DNA of 64,000 nucleotides from Kiritimatiellota bacterium B12222 (GTDB lineage: Bacteria; Verrucomicrobiota; Kiritimatiellia; SS1-B-03-39; UBA6053): positions 2,976,001 through 3,040,000 of the forward strand of contig CP120722.1 in NCBI GenBank assembly GCA_029719485.1, written 5' to 3'. The notes beneath the pieces are model-generated. The model made no database searches, was not told where the DNA came from, and was given only the letters and a program-made list of their open reading frames with translations. The position numbers and the translations under genes are program-made. Shown in pieces: positions 28,729 through 36,647 of the stretch (the stretch's first letter is position 1; each line of letters starts with the position of its first letter).

Positions 28729-29109
28729 AGGACCCTCGGGCGACGAAGAGTGGGGAGAAGAAGCTTGGGCCTTGGCCACAAAGTCGTCACAGCTGTCAAT
28801 GGCCTGCACCTCTCTGTCATGTAACCCGCAGCGTTGTGTGAAAGGATGTAAAACATAGTGCATGCACTTCCTGCACATGCATGCCGTCTCTTCCTCCACA
28901 TCAAAGATCGTTACGTTCTCAGGGACAGCATCCTCTCCAAACAACGCCGCCAAGGGATCTTTTTTCGGAGCAGAACGGAGAGACTGCGAGGCAGAGCTTT
29001 TGCCACAGGCACTACATCGCTGTGTTTCCCCCACTTTTTTAAAGCCATCATAAATCGCTTCGCTCAGCATCAGCGTTTCTTCACCACAATGTTCACATTT
29101 TTTAAACAT
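28717..29109 (-). CDS. Small zinc-ribbon protein
   Basis: A 130-residue protein with several Cys-x-x-Cys pairs: CEHC (5-8 after Met), CSAC, CMCRKC and CDD near the end. It probably holds two zinc-binding knuckles. No enzymatic motif is visible. ATG 29109 is preferred because MFKKCEHCGEE is a typical zinc-ribbon start. It overlaps the convergent DJ-1 gene by 12 bases. The function is unknown. Confidence 0.55.
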   Translation of the reverse strand: MFKKCEHCGEETLMLSEAIYDGFKKVGETQRCSACGKSSASQSLRSAPKKDPLAALFGEDAVPENVTIFDVEEETACMCRKCMHYVLHPFTQRCGLHDREVQAIDSCDDFVAKAQASSPHSSSPEGPLFE

Positions 29110-29213
29110 GAGAGTATACAAATGCAAAAAACCCTTGGGGTCAAGCTCACGTATTGCCCTTGACTAAGCCGAGCGCCTTCGACAAATGAAGGAGCTTCAA
29201 CTAGGAACTCAAA

Positions 29214-29642
29214 ATGTTACAAAAACCACATCACTTTCTCATCATCGCCGTGCTTGGAGCTGGCTTATTTTCCGGATGCGTCAGCAACTCTGACAAAAGC
29301 GTTCCCATGCCTCCCAAACCTCCGGAAGATCGTATCCAATCCAAGATCAACCCCGGAAAAGAACGCACGCCCTTGCAAGAAACTCCGGCACCACCATCGG
29401 TACCTGCCCCTAAAGAAACACCTGAGCCTCCTGTAGCCGTGGAAGAAGCCCTCCCCTCAGGAATTTCGCTCAAACTAAAAGGCAAAGAAGTCACCTACAG
29501 CATCCTCGAAACCATTGATGATCCAGAAAAACGTACAGTGACAGTGGTCGCCAGTCCCACGACGCCTTTCAAAGTAGTGACCGAGGTCATGGATCGGGTG
29601 AACAGCATGGGATTCATGATCAATTTTCAAGCCGGAGATTAA
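29214..29642 (+). CDS. Lipoprotein of unknown function
   Basis: A 142-residue protein. The N-terminus LIIAVLGAGLFSGC is a lipoprotein signal. A Pro-rich linker (about 28-75) leads to a compact C-terminal part of about 60 residues with RTVTVVASPTTPFKVV. It stops four bases before the adenylate-kinase-like gene and is probably its operon partner. Not recognised as a family. Confidence 0.6.
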   Translation: MLQKPHHFLIIAVLGAGLFSGCVSNSDKSVPMPPKPPEDRIQSKINPGKERTPLQETPAPPSVPAPKETPEPPVAVEEALPSGISLKLKGKEVTYSILETIDDPEKRTVTVVASPTTPFKVVTEVMDRVNSMGFMINFQAGD

Positions 29643-29646
29643 TGCA

Positions 29647-30846
29647 ATGCCTGAACCTCAGCCGCCTGTACGTACCTCTACGCCTGAATTAGAAATTAAA
29701 GATGCACAATTGATCTTTCGGACCGCTTGGGAAAGCTTGGTTCGGGACTTTGGCATCAACAACCTGCGCTTCCCCAAAGAATTGATTTTATTGGGAGGAG
29801 CCCCTGGTTCAGGGAAAGGAACTCAAACCCGATTCATCAGCAACTTACGAGGCTTGACCTGTGACCCCATCGTGGTGAGCAGCTTGCTCAATAGTCCACA
29901 GGCGCAAAAGATCAAAGACAGCGGCGGCATGGTAGGCGATAAAGAAGTAGTGGATATTCTGCTTCGCGAATTATTGAAGCCGGAATACCGTGACGGCGCT
30001 ATTTTAGATGGATTCCCCCGAACCACCGTTCAGGTAGAGTGCTTAAAATTACTCACCCATCAGATGAACGAACTGTGGCGCACCCATCACAACACCCCTT
30101 TGGCCACCCAATTCAGAAAACCCATTATCCATGTGGTGATCTTATTTGTTGAAGAATCGGTCTCCATTAAACGACAAATTCAACGTGGAAAAGATATCTT
30201 ACGTCACAACGAAGAAGTGCGTGAAACCGGCGTCGGCACCATTCAGGAAGTCAGAGCCACCGACCTCGAAGAGGAAACCGCACGTCGTCGTTACAAAGTA
30301 TTTAAAGAGCAAACTTGGTCTGCACTTACCTCCCTCAAAGAACGTTTCTTCTACCATTTCATTAATGCCCAAGGCGGCATCAAAGAAGTCGAACGCAATA
30401 TTGAACGAGAGTTGCAATATCAGAGTTCTTTAGAGCTGGATCCCATCACCTTCGATCTCATGCGGGATATCCCCCTCGCCCAAGAGATTGTGATCCATGC
30501 CCGACAAGAGCTGGTGCATCGTTTAGATGCCTACGCCATGGACAATCAAGCGATGTTCAAAGAGGTTTTGGCCTTTGCAGAACAAAAACTTATGCCCGTG
30601 GTACAACGTCACGCCATTACCGGACTGGCGATCATCAATACCGAAAATGCCTTATTGGATTCCCCCGAAGCCATGGCCATGCTCTTGGATGTCTTTTCCG
30701 AACGCGGCTACCGGGCGGTCGTGGATCTACACCGCATTGAAATCCCCGAACGTTTTGACCCACAAACCGGTGAAATTACCTGTCGGACTAAAAAAGTGTA
30801 CCGCATTCAAGTGCGCTTTGCCGGATCAGAAATTCGCCGGGGCTAA
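29647..30846 (+). CDS. Adenylate-kinase-like P-loop protein, extended
   Basis: A 399-residue protein, about twice the length of adenylate kinase. Residues about 40-240 carry the kinase core: LLGGAPGSGKGTQ (P-loop) and AILDGFPRTTVQVECL (NMP-binding/lid core). No zinc-type lid Cys is visible. The remaining 160 residues form a helical region and a final EIPERFDPQTGEITCRTKKV strand pair. It is probably a nucleoside-monophosphate kinase paralogue; a housekeeping adk would be elsewhere. It ends about 160 bases before ssrA. Confidence 0.75.
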   Translation: MPEPQPPVRTSTPELEIKDAQLIFRTAWESLVRDFGINNLRFPKELILLGGAPGSGKGTQTRFISNLRGLTCDPIVVSSLLNSPQAQKIKDSGGMVGDKEVVDILLRELLKPEYRDGAILDGFPRTTVQVECLKLLTHQMNELWRTHHNTPLATQFRKPIIHVVILFVEESVSIKRQIQRGKDILRHNEEVRETGVGTIQEVRATDLEEETARRRYKVFKEQTWSALTSLKERFFYHFINAQGGIKEVERNIERELQYQSSLELDPITFDLMRDIPLAQEIVIHARQELVHRLDAYAMDNQAMFKEVLAFAEQKLMPVVQRHAITGLAIINTENALLDSPEAMAMLLDVFSERGYRAVVDLHRIEIPERFDPQTGEITCRTKKVYRIQVRFAGSEIRRG

Positions 30847-30921
30847 ACCGCAGAAGTGAAATCGGGGACGAAGCCAAGAACCTCCCCCCTCTTGACCATC
30901 CCCACGCGATTCCTCTTCATA

Positions 30922-32580
30922 TCATTTGACAACAGCCCCTCTCTGTAGCATATTCACCACGTGTTTCAGGCTACTTTGCCGAAAACCGAGTGAATCCCAA
31001 TTGGGGGCGACAGGTTTCGACGGGTGCGTTGAAGCGACGACTGCGTGTCGAGGGTCCTTTCTGACCTCGTAAATCCCGGATAGGAAAACAAACAAGTGCC
31101 GATGAAAATTACGCACTCGCAGCCTAAGTAAGGCTACGCGTTCTCCCACCGACTGTCTGCTAGGTGGATGAGAGCGACGACAGCGGACTGGATCGAATAC
31201 CGGGCCACCGGGTTGCAGATCGAGATTCAACAGGAGGCTGGCGTTTAAGTGGTCCGTTTCCGGACAGTTTGAACGTGAGATTAAAGCGGAAACTACACAC
31301 GTAGATGTCGGCGTGATTCGTATTCGGACGGGGGTTCGATTCCCCCCGCCTCCACCATTATTAGTGTTTTGACAGGTCGTGTCAGTTTGTGACTCACCAC
31401 GTCTAAAACCCTTACCTTTAACCCTTTGCGCAAGTCGCAGAGGGTTTTCAGTTTTGTCAGACCGTGACACCCCCTGCCCCTCTGAGACCGTGTCATGTGA
31501 CAGTATGTGTGACAGTGGATCCTCAGGCAGGAGTGAGGGAATACCGGAAATAGCTTCCTTGGTATCACTCGCCTGTAAATGCGCGTACTGGTCAAAAGAA
31601 AGATCCATAGAGCTATGACGCATTACAGACATAATCACTTTTGCAGGTGCCCCGGTCAGGTGAAGCAGAGTGCAACAGGTATGCCGTAAAGCATAGTAAT
31701 CCATTTTCCGGTTGTCCTCGTCCATAATGGGAATTCCGGCAGCTTTATAATAGGGCTGAAAAACACGGTTCCGTGGCACCCCATGAGGAAAAATCAGTTG
31801 AGCGGGTGAAAAATTTTCCGGTTGTTCTTTCCTGAAGGCTTCCACCAGATCCGGGTGAAGTAGTACGACCGAGGTTTTTGAATTCTTCGTGATTTCGGCA
31901 CGTAGTTTTACAAAAGGTGACTCCTCGTCTAAATGAAGATCACTCCAACGAAGAGCTGAAGTTTCTTTAGGACGTAACCCAGAATACAACGGTATTAAAA
32001 TCATTAGTCGGTGTTCCGGTTTGGCCACGCTCAGAAGTTTCTGGCATTCCTTAACGGTAAGGGCTCGACGGGTGAAAGTTTCTTTGCCTCTCTGCTTCAC
32101 TTTTCTAACCGCTGAGAGCGGATTGCTTTCCAGCTTACCTTGTTCAACCATCCAACCCAAAAAAACGTTCAAAGCCTCTAAATATGCATTCAGTGTCTTA
32201 GCGGAAGCCTCTTTTCTACTTCGCCAACCTGTAAATGCACTTGCAGTCACATGTCCCACTACTTCCCATTCGCAGTCTTTGATTAACGATTTTATACGCT
32301 GATCAATTTTACGGATGTATCCTTCTGAACGTTTTCTCGCCTCTAGATCCGCAACAAAGTTGTCCAGGTGTTCTAGTAATGATAGTTGAGCAGCCTTGCG
32401 AATTAAAGACGGTGCAATATCTCCCACGGCTTCCCGTTCTTTCTCCCGCTGGATCTCACGGAGTCGTGATTCAGCAACCCTTTTATCGGTTGTATGCAAT
32501 GCAACCTGTATCCATTTAGGATTATCTAGCACCCGGTAACGCCCGGAATATTTCTTCCCTCTTTTGAAAACATGGCTCAT
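30922..32580 (-). CDS. Tyrosine integrase, C-terminus read through ssrA antisense
   Basis: A 552-residue frame. Residues 1-340 are a tyrosine recombinase: a SAM-like core-binding domain (about 65-155) and a catalytic domain with R203 (GLRPKE), the R299-H300 box (YALRHT), H322 (MRHSS) and Y332 (FDQYAHL). Residues 408-415 are encoded by the attL core, and 416-552 by the antisense of ssrA and host flank, so they are not element-borne. In the circular form the frame would instead run into 36261-36046 and end after 486 residues. It is coupled to the AlpA-like gene four bases upstream. Confidence 0.9.
   Translation of the reverse strand: MSHVFKRGKKYSGRYRVLDNPKWIQVALHTTDKRVAESRLREIQREKEREAVGDIAPSLIRKAAQLSLLEHLDNFVADLEARKRSEGYIRKIDQRIKSLIKDCEWEVVGHVTASAFTGWRSRKEASAKTLNAYLEALNVFLGWMVEQGKLESNPLSAVRKVKQRGKETFTRRALTVKECQKLLSVAKPEHRLMILIPLYSGLRPKETSALRWSDLHLDEESPFVKLRAEITKNSKTSVVLLHPDLVEAFRKEQPENFSPAQLIFPHGVPRNRVFQPYYKAAGIPIMDEDNRKMDYYALRHTCCTLLHLTGAPAKVIMSVMRHSSMDLSFDQYAHLQASDTKEAISGIPSLLPEDPLSHILSHDTVSEGQGVSRSDKTENPLRLAQRVKGKGFRRGESQTDTTCQNTNNGGGGGNRTPVRIRITPTSTCVVSALISRSNCPETDHLNASLLLNLDLQPGGPVFDPVRCRRSHPPSRQSVGERVALLRLRVRNFHRHLFVFLSGIYEVRKDPRHAVVASTHPSKPVAPNWDSLGFRQSSLKHVVNMLQRGAVVK
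31003..31357 (+). ncRNA. ssrA: Transfer-messenger RNA
   Basis: A one-piece tmRNA. The 5' end GGGGGCG (31003-31009) pairs with CGCCTCC (31347-31353), followed by A and an encoded CCA ending at 31357. The GACAGGTTTCGACGGG start is diagnostic. The tag frame ends ADENYALAA at the TAA 31125-31127; the resume codon is probably GGA at 31083, giving GKQTSADENYALAA, but a later start cannot be excluded. The T-arm and acceptor end also form the left att site of the integrated element and stay intact after insertion. Confidence 0.95.
31335..31359 (+). other. attL core
   Basis: The 25-bp left copy starts at TTCGATTCCCCCC in the tmRNA T-arm and ends two bases past the encoded CCA. It is identical to 36261-36285. 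Read on the minus strand it is in frame with the integrase and encodes NGGGGGNR. Confidence 0.93.
31491..31518 (+). repeat. 28-bp direct repeat, left copy
   Basis: Identical to 36195-36222 and containing TGTGACA half-sites. It lies 132 bases inside attL, within integrase codons 355-363. The area 31371-31518 has further CGTGTCA/TGTGAC words, as expected for integrase or Xis arm sites. Confidence 0.8.
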
Positions 32581-32584
32581 GGCT

Positions 32585-32779
32585 TCACCTGTAGGTTTCT
32601 TTCAGTTGACTAAGATAGGTTTCAATATCTGAAGCATAGAGTCTTGAAGCATTTCCGACTTTGACAGGATGCGGTAATTCATCACTTGCGATAAGCCGAT
32701 AAATGCCCCTCAAGGAAATGCAGAGCCGTTTTGCAGCCTCTTGCAGAGTAATCAAATATTCGGTGTCTTGCTCATTCAT
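32585..32779 (-). CDS. AlpA-like DNA-binding protein (candidate excisionase)
   Basis: A 64-residue MerR-type winged-helix protein of the HTH_17/AlpA kind: LITLQEAAKRLCISLRGIYRLI followed by a DELPHPVKVGNASRLYASDIETYL wing region (read here in two parts). AlpA proteins act as excisionases or activators of integrase in phage-like elements. It lies four bases upstream of the integrase start and is in the same transcript. Confidence 0.8.
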   Translation of the reverse strand: MNEQDTEYLITLQEAAKRLCISLRGIYRLIASDELPHPVKVGNASRLYASDIETYLSQLKETYR

Positions 32780-32789
32780 GATAATTCCC

Positions 32790-33281
32790 TCAGGCTTCCC
32801 AGAAAGCTAAATGGCGGTTGCATTGATTCCGAACGGCTTCGGGTAATGAAAACCAATCATTTTCAAGGGTACGTGTGGCTTCAAAATATTCTTTTTCTGT
32901 GGGGTCAGGATCATCTACCCCTTCACATAGATTTTCAGGCCGTGACATCAAAAGCCTTTTGAACAGTTCTTCATCCTGTAAAATTTCTATTGGATCTTCA
33001 CCATGACATTCAGCATAGATCGTGGCGGATGGCTGGATTGAATCCGCCATTCGTTCCCAGTGCTTTTCCTGATCTTTCATCGCCCTTGAAATGGCAACCT
33101 GACTCAGTTTTACATCATGGGCTTCATTCAACCATCTACTAATCGCGCGCAGGCTCATTCGCCTTGAAGCGACATAGATATACGGGAAGAGTTCTTCAAT
33201 CACACTGCGTTGAGCAGTGAATCCTTCTGTCTCTGATGCCCTGATAAGGTCATCACCAATTTTTCGTGCATATTCATCCAT
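32790..33281 (-). CDS. Element-borne DNA-binding protein, unrecognised
   Basis: A 163-residue protein. Residues about 35-70 contain a helix-turn-helix-like segment (MSLRAISRWLNEAHDVKLSQVAISRAM) of the resolvase/invertase HTH style. The C-terminal half is acidic. It is first in the leftward operon with alpA and the integrase, so it is a candidate regulator of excision or copy number. No named family is assigned. Confidence 0.55.
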   Translation of the reverse strand: MDEYARKIGDDLIRASETEGFTAQRSVIEELFPYIYVASRRMSLRAISRWLNEAHDVKLSQVAISRAMKDQEKHWERMADSIQPSATIYAECHGEDPIEILQDEELFKRLLMSRPENLCEGVDDPDPTEKEYFEATRTLENDWFSLPEAVRNQCNRHLAFWEA

Positions 33282-33451
33282 GTATCAAAAGTAACATTAG
33301 TTGCACTATGAAGGAAAGAGGAAAGTTGAGAAAATTTCGTACCATGGCATTTGGTGGCAGAAATAGACTCTGCTAACCGAATATAACTTGCCTTTGTTCG
33401 AAAAATACATTCCAAATAAAGCTCATTATTAAATGCAATATGGAGTAAAAA

Positions 33452-33709
33452 ATGGATATAACTGATATCGAATTATCTTTCCGGGCCGAATGTGAAGTTT
33501 TCTATGGTGAAGAAGTCTTTACCGAGGAATGGACTGAACAAATTTCAGGGGAGTTGGAAGAAAGTGAGGATTATTCAGATTCCTGCCTCAGTGAGTATGA
33601 AAAGATGTATCAAGCAGCATTAGATCATTTGACTTTCATAGCGGAAAAATCATGGAGGAAATCTGAAACGCCGACAGCAATAAATGTGAAAATTACGCCA
33701 ATCAAATAA
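33452..33709 (+). CDS. Small acidic orphan protein of the element
   Basis: An 85-residue, very acidic protein (EEVFTEEWTEQISGELEESEDYSD). A GGAG site lies about eight bases upstream of the ATG. It diverges from the leftward operon and is followed by the DUF2971 gene after a 158-base AT-rich gap. A DNA-mimic or antitoxin-like role is possible from the charge alone, but there is no evidence for it. Confidence 0.5.
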   Translation: MDITDIELSFRAECEVFYGEEVFTEEWTEQISGELEESEDYSDSCLSEYEKMYQAALDHLTFIAEKSWRKSETPTAINVKITPIK

Positions 33710-33867
33710 TATTTTTTAACATCTCAAAAACCGCATCGGAAAATAACGGGGGAAATGCCTACACTTTTACTGAATTAATATGGTCTTATATTGTCGATGG
33801 AATTTATTCATTTTATTTTGCACAAGTATAATATTTGTAATTTCGGTACATTTACAGGAAAAGTATT

Positions 33868-34623
33868 ATGAAGCTTTATAAGTATTGTTCATATTCTCAT
33901 TACTTATTGGGATGTCTTACCAAAAAAACTATATGGCTTTCAGGACCTGAAGCTTTTAATGATATTTTTGACTGTAAGTTCGATAAAGTTGTATTGACTG
34001 TTGATCAAGTTGAAGAAATTAGAGCTGTATTACAGCATAGAGTTGAAAATGGGGGGGATGAGCATTTTGTTTCCGAAGATCTCCCTCCTAAGATTCATAC
34101 TACTGAAGAACTAAAACATTTTGTGGATTCACAGTATGAGCTTGTGGAAAATTTCATAAAGGGCTTCGGAATCATGAGCATGAGTGAGTTATCAGATTCA
34201 ATCTTATTATGGGCTCACTATGGCGATAATCACCGTGGAGTTTGTCTTGAGTACGATATCCCGGATCTGCAGACGAACCCGCTAATGACGCCTGAATCCA
34301 TTATATATTCAACTCAATATCCTACCTTATCTCTTTACGATTTCTGGGTAGATATTTTATCAAATGGTTCTCGAATTTTAAAAACAAAATCCATCGAATG
34401 GTCTTATGAAAAAGAATGGAGAATACTTTTATCAAACAGTGCTAATTCTGAAATTTCAACGCCTTTTGAGTTAACTGCTGTAATATTCGGTGCAAGAATG
34501 CCCGATAATGAAAAGGAAACAATTAAAGCTATTTTAAAACGCGATGAAGGTGTTAAGCTTTTGCAAGCGTTTGAATCAACAAACTCCTTTACTTTAACAA
34601 TTTCTAATCAAACTGCATCGTGA
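33868..34623 (+). CDS. DUF2971 protein
   Basis: A 251-residue protein of the DUF2971 family, as I recall its features: LYKYCSYSHYLLGCLTKKTIWLSGPEAFND near the start, SILLWAHYGDNHRGVCLEYDI in the middle and WSYEKEWRILLS further on. No enzyme activity is established for the family, which occurs in mobile islands and beside defence genes. The gene is AT-rich compared with the chromosome, which indicates transfer. It may be the cargo of the element. Confidence 0.75.
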   Translation: MKLYKYCSYSHYLLGCLTKKTIWLSGPEAFNDIFDCKFDKVVLTVDQVEEIRAVLQHRVENGGDEHFVSEDLPPKIHTTEELKHFVDSQYELVENFIKGFGIMSMSELSDSILLWAHYGDNHRGVCLEYDIPDLQTNPLMTPESIIYSTQYPTLSLYDFWVDILSNGSRILKTKSIEWSYEKEWRILLSNSANSEISTPFELTAVIFGARMPDNEKETIKAILKRDEGVKLLQAFESTNSFTLTISNQTAS

Positions 34624-34854
34624 AGTATTTTATTGTTTTTGTATTTTACTTTTTGTTAATTAATTATTCTTAATATGCATTAGTCGCGCGGAAGTATTTA
34701 TAAATCGTGTAAATAGGCACGTCTCCCTTTAAAGTGCCTGGGTGAAGAGCTGCTCGCGGATTCAAAGGTTCTCAGGCGTGGTTTTCTTTGAGTGGCATGA
34801 AATATGGAGTTTTTAACTCTATTGACACTTATATTCCTTTTTAACAAGGATAGG

Positions 34855-34892
34855 GGCCGAGCGGGCGCAAGCGCCCGCTTCGGCCCTTTTTC
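34855..34892 (+). terminator. GC-rich hairpin, terminator or replication-origin candidate
   Basis: A 15/16-base near-perfect stem (34855-34869 with 34872-34887, one bulged A) with a two-base loop, followed by five T. It sits in an otherwise AT-rich 432-base gap, 230 bases after the DUF2971 stop and 168 bases after the end of rep on the other strand. As a terminator it would serve the DUF2971 transcript. Its strength and its position beside rep also fit a single- or double-strand origin. The rest of 34624-35054 shows no gene. Confidence 0.5.
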
Positions 34893-35054
34893 CTTGGGTA
34901 GAGAAGGGAAAGAATAGCTCAATCGACACACTTCCCCATCAAGTGCATACAATGAGAAAGAAAAAGCGTTCCCTGCCCCCTGAAATGGCAATCGAAACGC
35001 AACGCAGATAAGATCCTGCAATGAAATTATAAAATGTCCCCCGGAAAACCTCAG

Positions 35055-35942
35055 TTAAAACACTCCAGCTAACCTATACCGCTTGTAAAGCCTTTTGATA
35101 AGCTTTGAGAGTACATGACCATCCATCTCTATTTTGATGGGATGCACGCGCACGGACGAATCAGGCACACTCACAAAGTGCTGAGCGGAGGCAAGCAGTA
35201 GATCCGCATAGAAACTTCTATCATGCGCTACAAACACAACCATTTGATGTTCAGTTCTGAATTTATAGGTACGCCCCCAACGATTTAATCTTTCCCCTAG
35301 AGTTGATTCTCTTCTTTTCCGTGTAGGTGCTTGAGGTTCGGCATCCTGATTTTCAGATTTTGGTTTTGCATTGGGATCCGGCAGCAGAAAGCCCGGGCTG
35401 GACTGGAAGAACCGGATCTGTTTCCGTTCAAGAATCCAAATAGGCAAATCGTTTTGGCACTTTGTCGCGTATTTAAACAGATAAGAAAAATCTTGTCCGC
35501 CCTGAATTTGTTGCACGTCAATTCTTCCTTTTCCCCATGCTTCTCGGACAACGGTAATATCTATTTTCTTTCTGTACAACAGAATCAAATGCCAGTGCGG
35601 AAACCCGTTTTTATGAATCTCCAGTTTCCAACAGTAACGAATCCTTTCACCGCCGTTCAATTCCTGGGCCAGTGTATAAAGAAACTGACGCATGTGCCGT
35701 TTCCCTATTTCATAAGCCTGTTCCGGATCAGGATATCGGTTGGGATCCATGGTTAGAGTAATAAACCGAGCATTGCCAAGTTTAGGGAAACGCGGTTCTA
35801 GATCTTTCCGTTTTTTCCAGACACCCTGTTCCGTAATCCAGTTCGGTGGTTCTGAGTGAATAACAGTGACTTGATCCTCTCCCATGGTTTCCGCTTCATT
35901 CGAAGCCCTGCGGATGCTGTTGGTATAAATAACGTTTACCAT
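35055..35942 (-). CDS. HUH rolling-circle replication initiator
   Basis: A 295-residue protein. Motif 1 is FITLTM (about 60-65), motif 2 is the metal-binding HWHLI (116-120) and motif 3 is YLFKYATK (154-161), where one of the two Tyr nicks DNA. This is the order of the HUH Rep proteins of plasmids and single-stranded DNA phages. Rep would nick the element's origin and drive rolling-circle replication after excision. The start may be 35942 or the Met at 35885. It lies just inside the right end of the element. No Zot or coat gene accompanies it. Confidence 0.8.
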   Translation of the reverse strand: MVNVIYTNSIRRASNEAETMGEDQVTVIHSEPPNWITEQGVWKKRKDLEPRFPKLGNARFITLTMDPNRYPDPEQAYEIGKRHMRQFLYTLAQELNGGERIRYCWKLEIHKNGFPHWHLILLYRKKIDITVVREAWGKGRIDVQQIQGGQDFSYLFKYATKCQNDLPIWILERKQIRFFQSSPGFLLPDPNAKPKSENQDAEPQAPTRKRRESTLGERLNRWGRTYKFRTEHQMVVFVAHDRSFYADLLLASAQHFVSVPDSSVRVHPIKIEMDGHVLSKLIKRLYKRYRLAGVF

Positions 35943-36045
35943 GTCCGCACCCGCTGGCTTGGTCGCCAGCGGGAGCGACTCCGACGAGCAATGGGGGGCC
36001 CATTCTCATCGCACCCTGCTGGCAAAATTATACGAACTTCCCTAC

Positions 36046-36261
36046 TCAAGATTCTCCCTCCGAAGTAATCATTTCAGAGAGTGTAGCCATCGCATCACAG
36101 ACATGTTCTGGGATCCTGTCCCATGCCTCAATGACCAGTAACAGCTGAGCAACTTTTTTCGGTAGAGGCCCCTGCCCTAAACTATTAAAGCGAATGTCAT
36201 GTGACAGTATGTGTGACAGTGGGTCAGTTTCGCCCTTTGTTTCCAGTGCAGGGAGAGGGCT
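36046..36261 (-). pseudogene. Stranded integrase C-terminal tail
   Basis: An open frame without a start that runs from the attR core to the TGA at 36048-36046. It is in the same frame as the integrase if the two att copies are recombined. It encodes 71 residues, with DPLSHILSHD and AWDRIPEHVCDAMATL. The first of these repeats a peptide found at integrase residues 354-363. Tails of this AWxxLPE kind are, as I recall, typical of related integrases. It is either the true C-terminus of this integrase, separated by integration, or the relic of a second one. Confidence 0.65.
36195..36222 (+). repeat. 28-bp direct repeat, right copy
   Basis: Identical to 31491-31518 and in the same orientation, 38 bases inside attR. 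It encodes the same PLSHILSHD peptide in the stranded tail frame. Confidence 0.8.
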
Positions 36262-36285
36262 TCGATTCCCCCCGCCTCCACCATT
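36261..36285 (+). other. attR core
   Basis: The right copy of the 25-bp ssrA 3' end. Immediately after it begins the tandem repeat region. Upstream (left) of it, the minus strand carries an open frame that continues the integrase in the predicted circle (36046-36261). Confidence 0.93.
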
Positions 36286-36313
36286 CGACTCGTTCCTCGC
36301 TCATGGCCTCCGG

Positions 36314-36520
36314 CCAGGGTGAGGGACGAGTCGAATGGTGTCCTGAGTAAAGGAGGAACGACTGCATCGAAGGGCAAAGTCTTCAATACTCAAATAAAAC
36401 TTTTTGCCAGGGTGAGGGACGAGTCGAATGGTGTCCTGAGTAAAGGAGGAACGACTGCATCGAAGGGCAAAGTCTTCAATACTCAAATAAAACTTTTTGC
36501 CAGGGTGAGGGACGAGTCGA
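36314..36520 (+). repeat. 93-bp tandem repeat, two copies plus a partial third
   Basis: Copies start at 36314, 36407 and 36500 with GGGTGAGGGACGAGTCGAA. The first two are almost identical over their length; the third diverges after about 20 bases. The array starts 28 bases right of attR and contains words such as GACGAGTCGAA that recur in the following repeats. Confidence 0.9.
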
Positions 36521-36563
36521 AAGGCTTTAAAGGCTTGAGCAAACGAAGTGCGTCGAAAGCTGT

Positions 36564-36647
36564 CCTGCCATAGGCCCTGCCGTAGGCCTTGCCGCAGGCC
36601 CTGCCGTAGGCCTTGCCGCAGGCCCTGCCGTAGGCCCTGCCGTAGGC
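36564..36647 (+). repeat. 12-bp tandem repeat, seven units
   Basis: Units read CCTGCCGTAGGC with T/C variants (CTTGCCGCAGGC). They are followed by GAGCGAGCGAAGCGAGTCGAA-type words at 36648-36705, a common intergenic palindrome style. The period keeps all frames open, but no gene is supported here. Confidence 0.9.

Larger units (their letters stand above)
31335..36285. mobile_element. 4.95-kb element integrated at the 3' end of ssrA
   Basis: The two ends are identical 25-bp sequences: 31335-31359, which is the ssrA T-arm/acceptor end, and 36261-36285. Between them lie a tyrosine integrase, an AlpA-like protein, a DNA-binding candidate, an orphan gene, a DUF2971 protein and a HUH Rep. The two rightward genes are distinctly more AT-rich than the surrounding chromosome. 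There are no capsid, secretion or mobilisation genes apart from Rep. The size and content suggest a rolling-circle integrative plasmid or phage satellite. The host-side part of the integrase frame complicates the left end (see the integrase entry). Confidence 0.9.

Noticed and set aside
31293..31595. Minus-strand frame with MVEAGGIEPPSE
   Set aside because: This is the antisense of the tmRNA acceptor region, a familiar false gene pattern. It has no start signal of its own and overlaps the integrase.
34698..35021. 107-codon minus-strand frame downstream of rep
   Set aside because: It is the antisense of the GC-rich hairpin region, with no conserved feature or start site.
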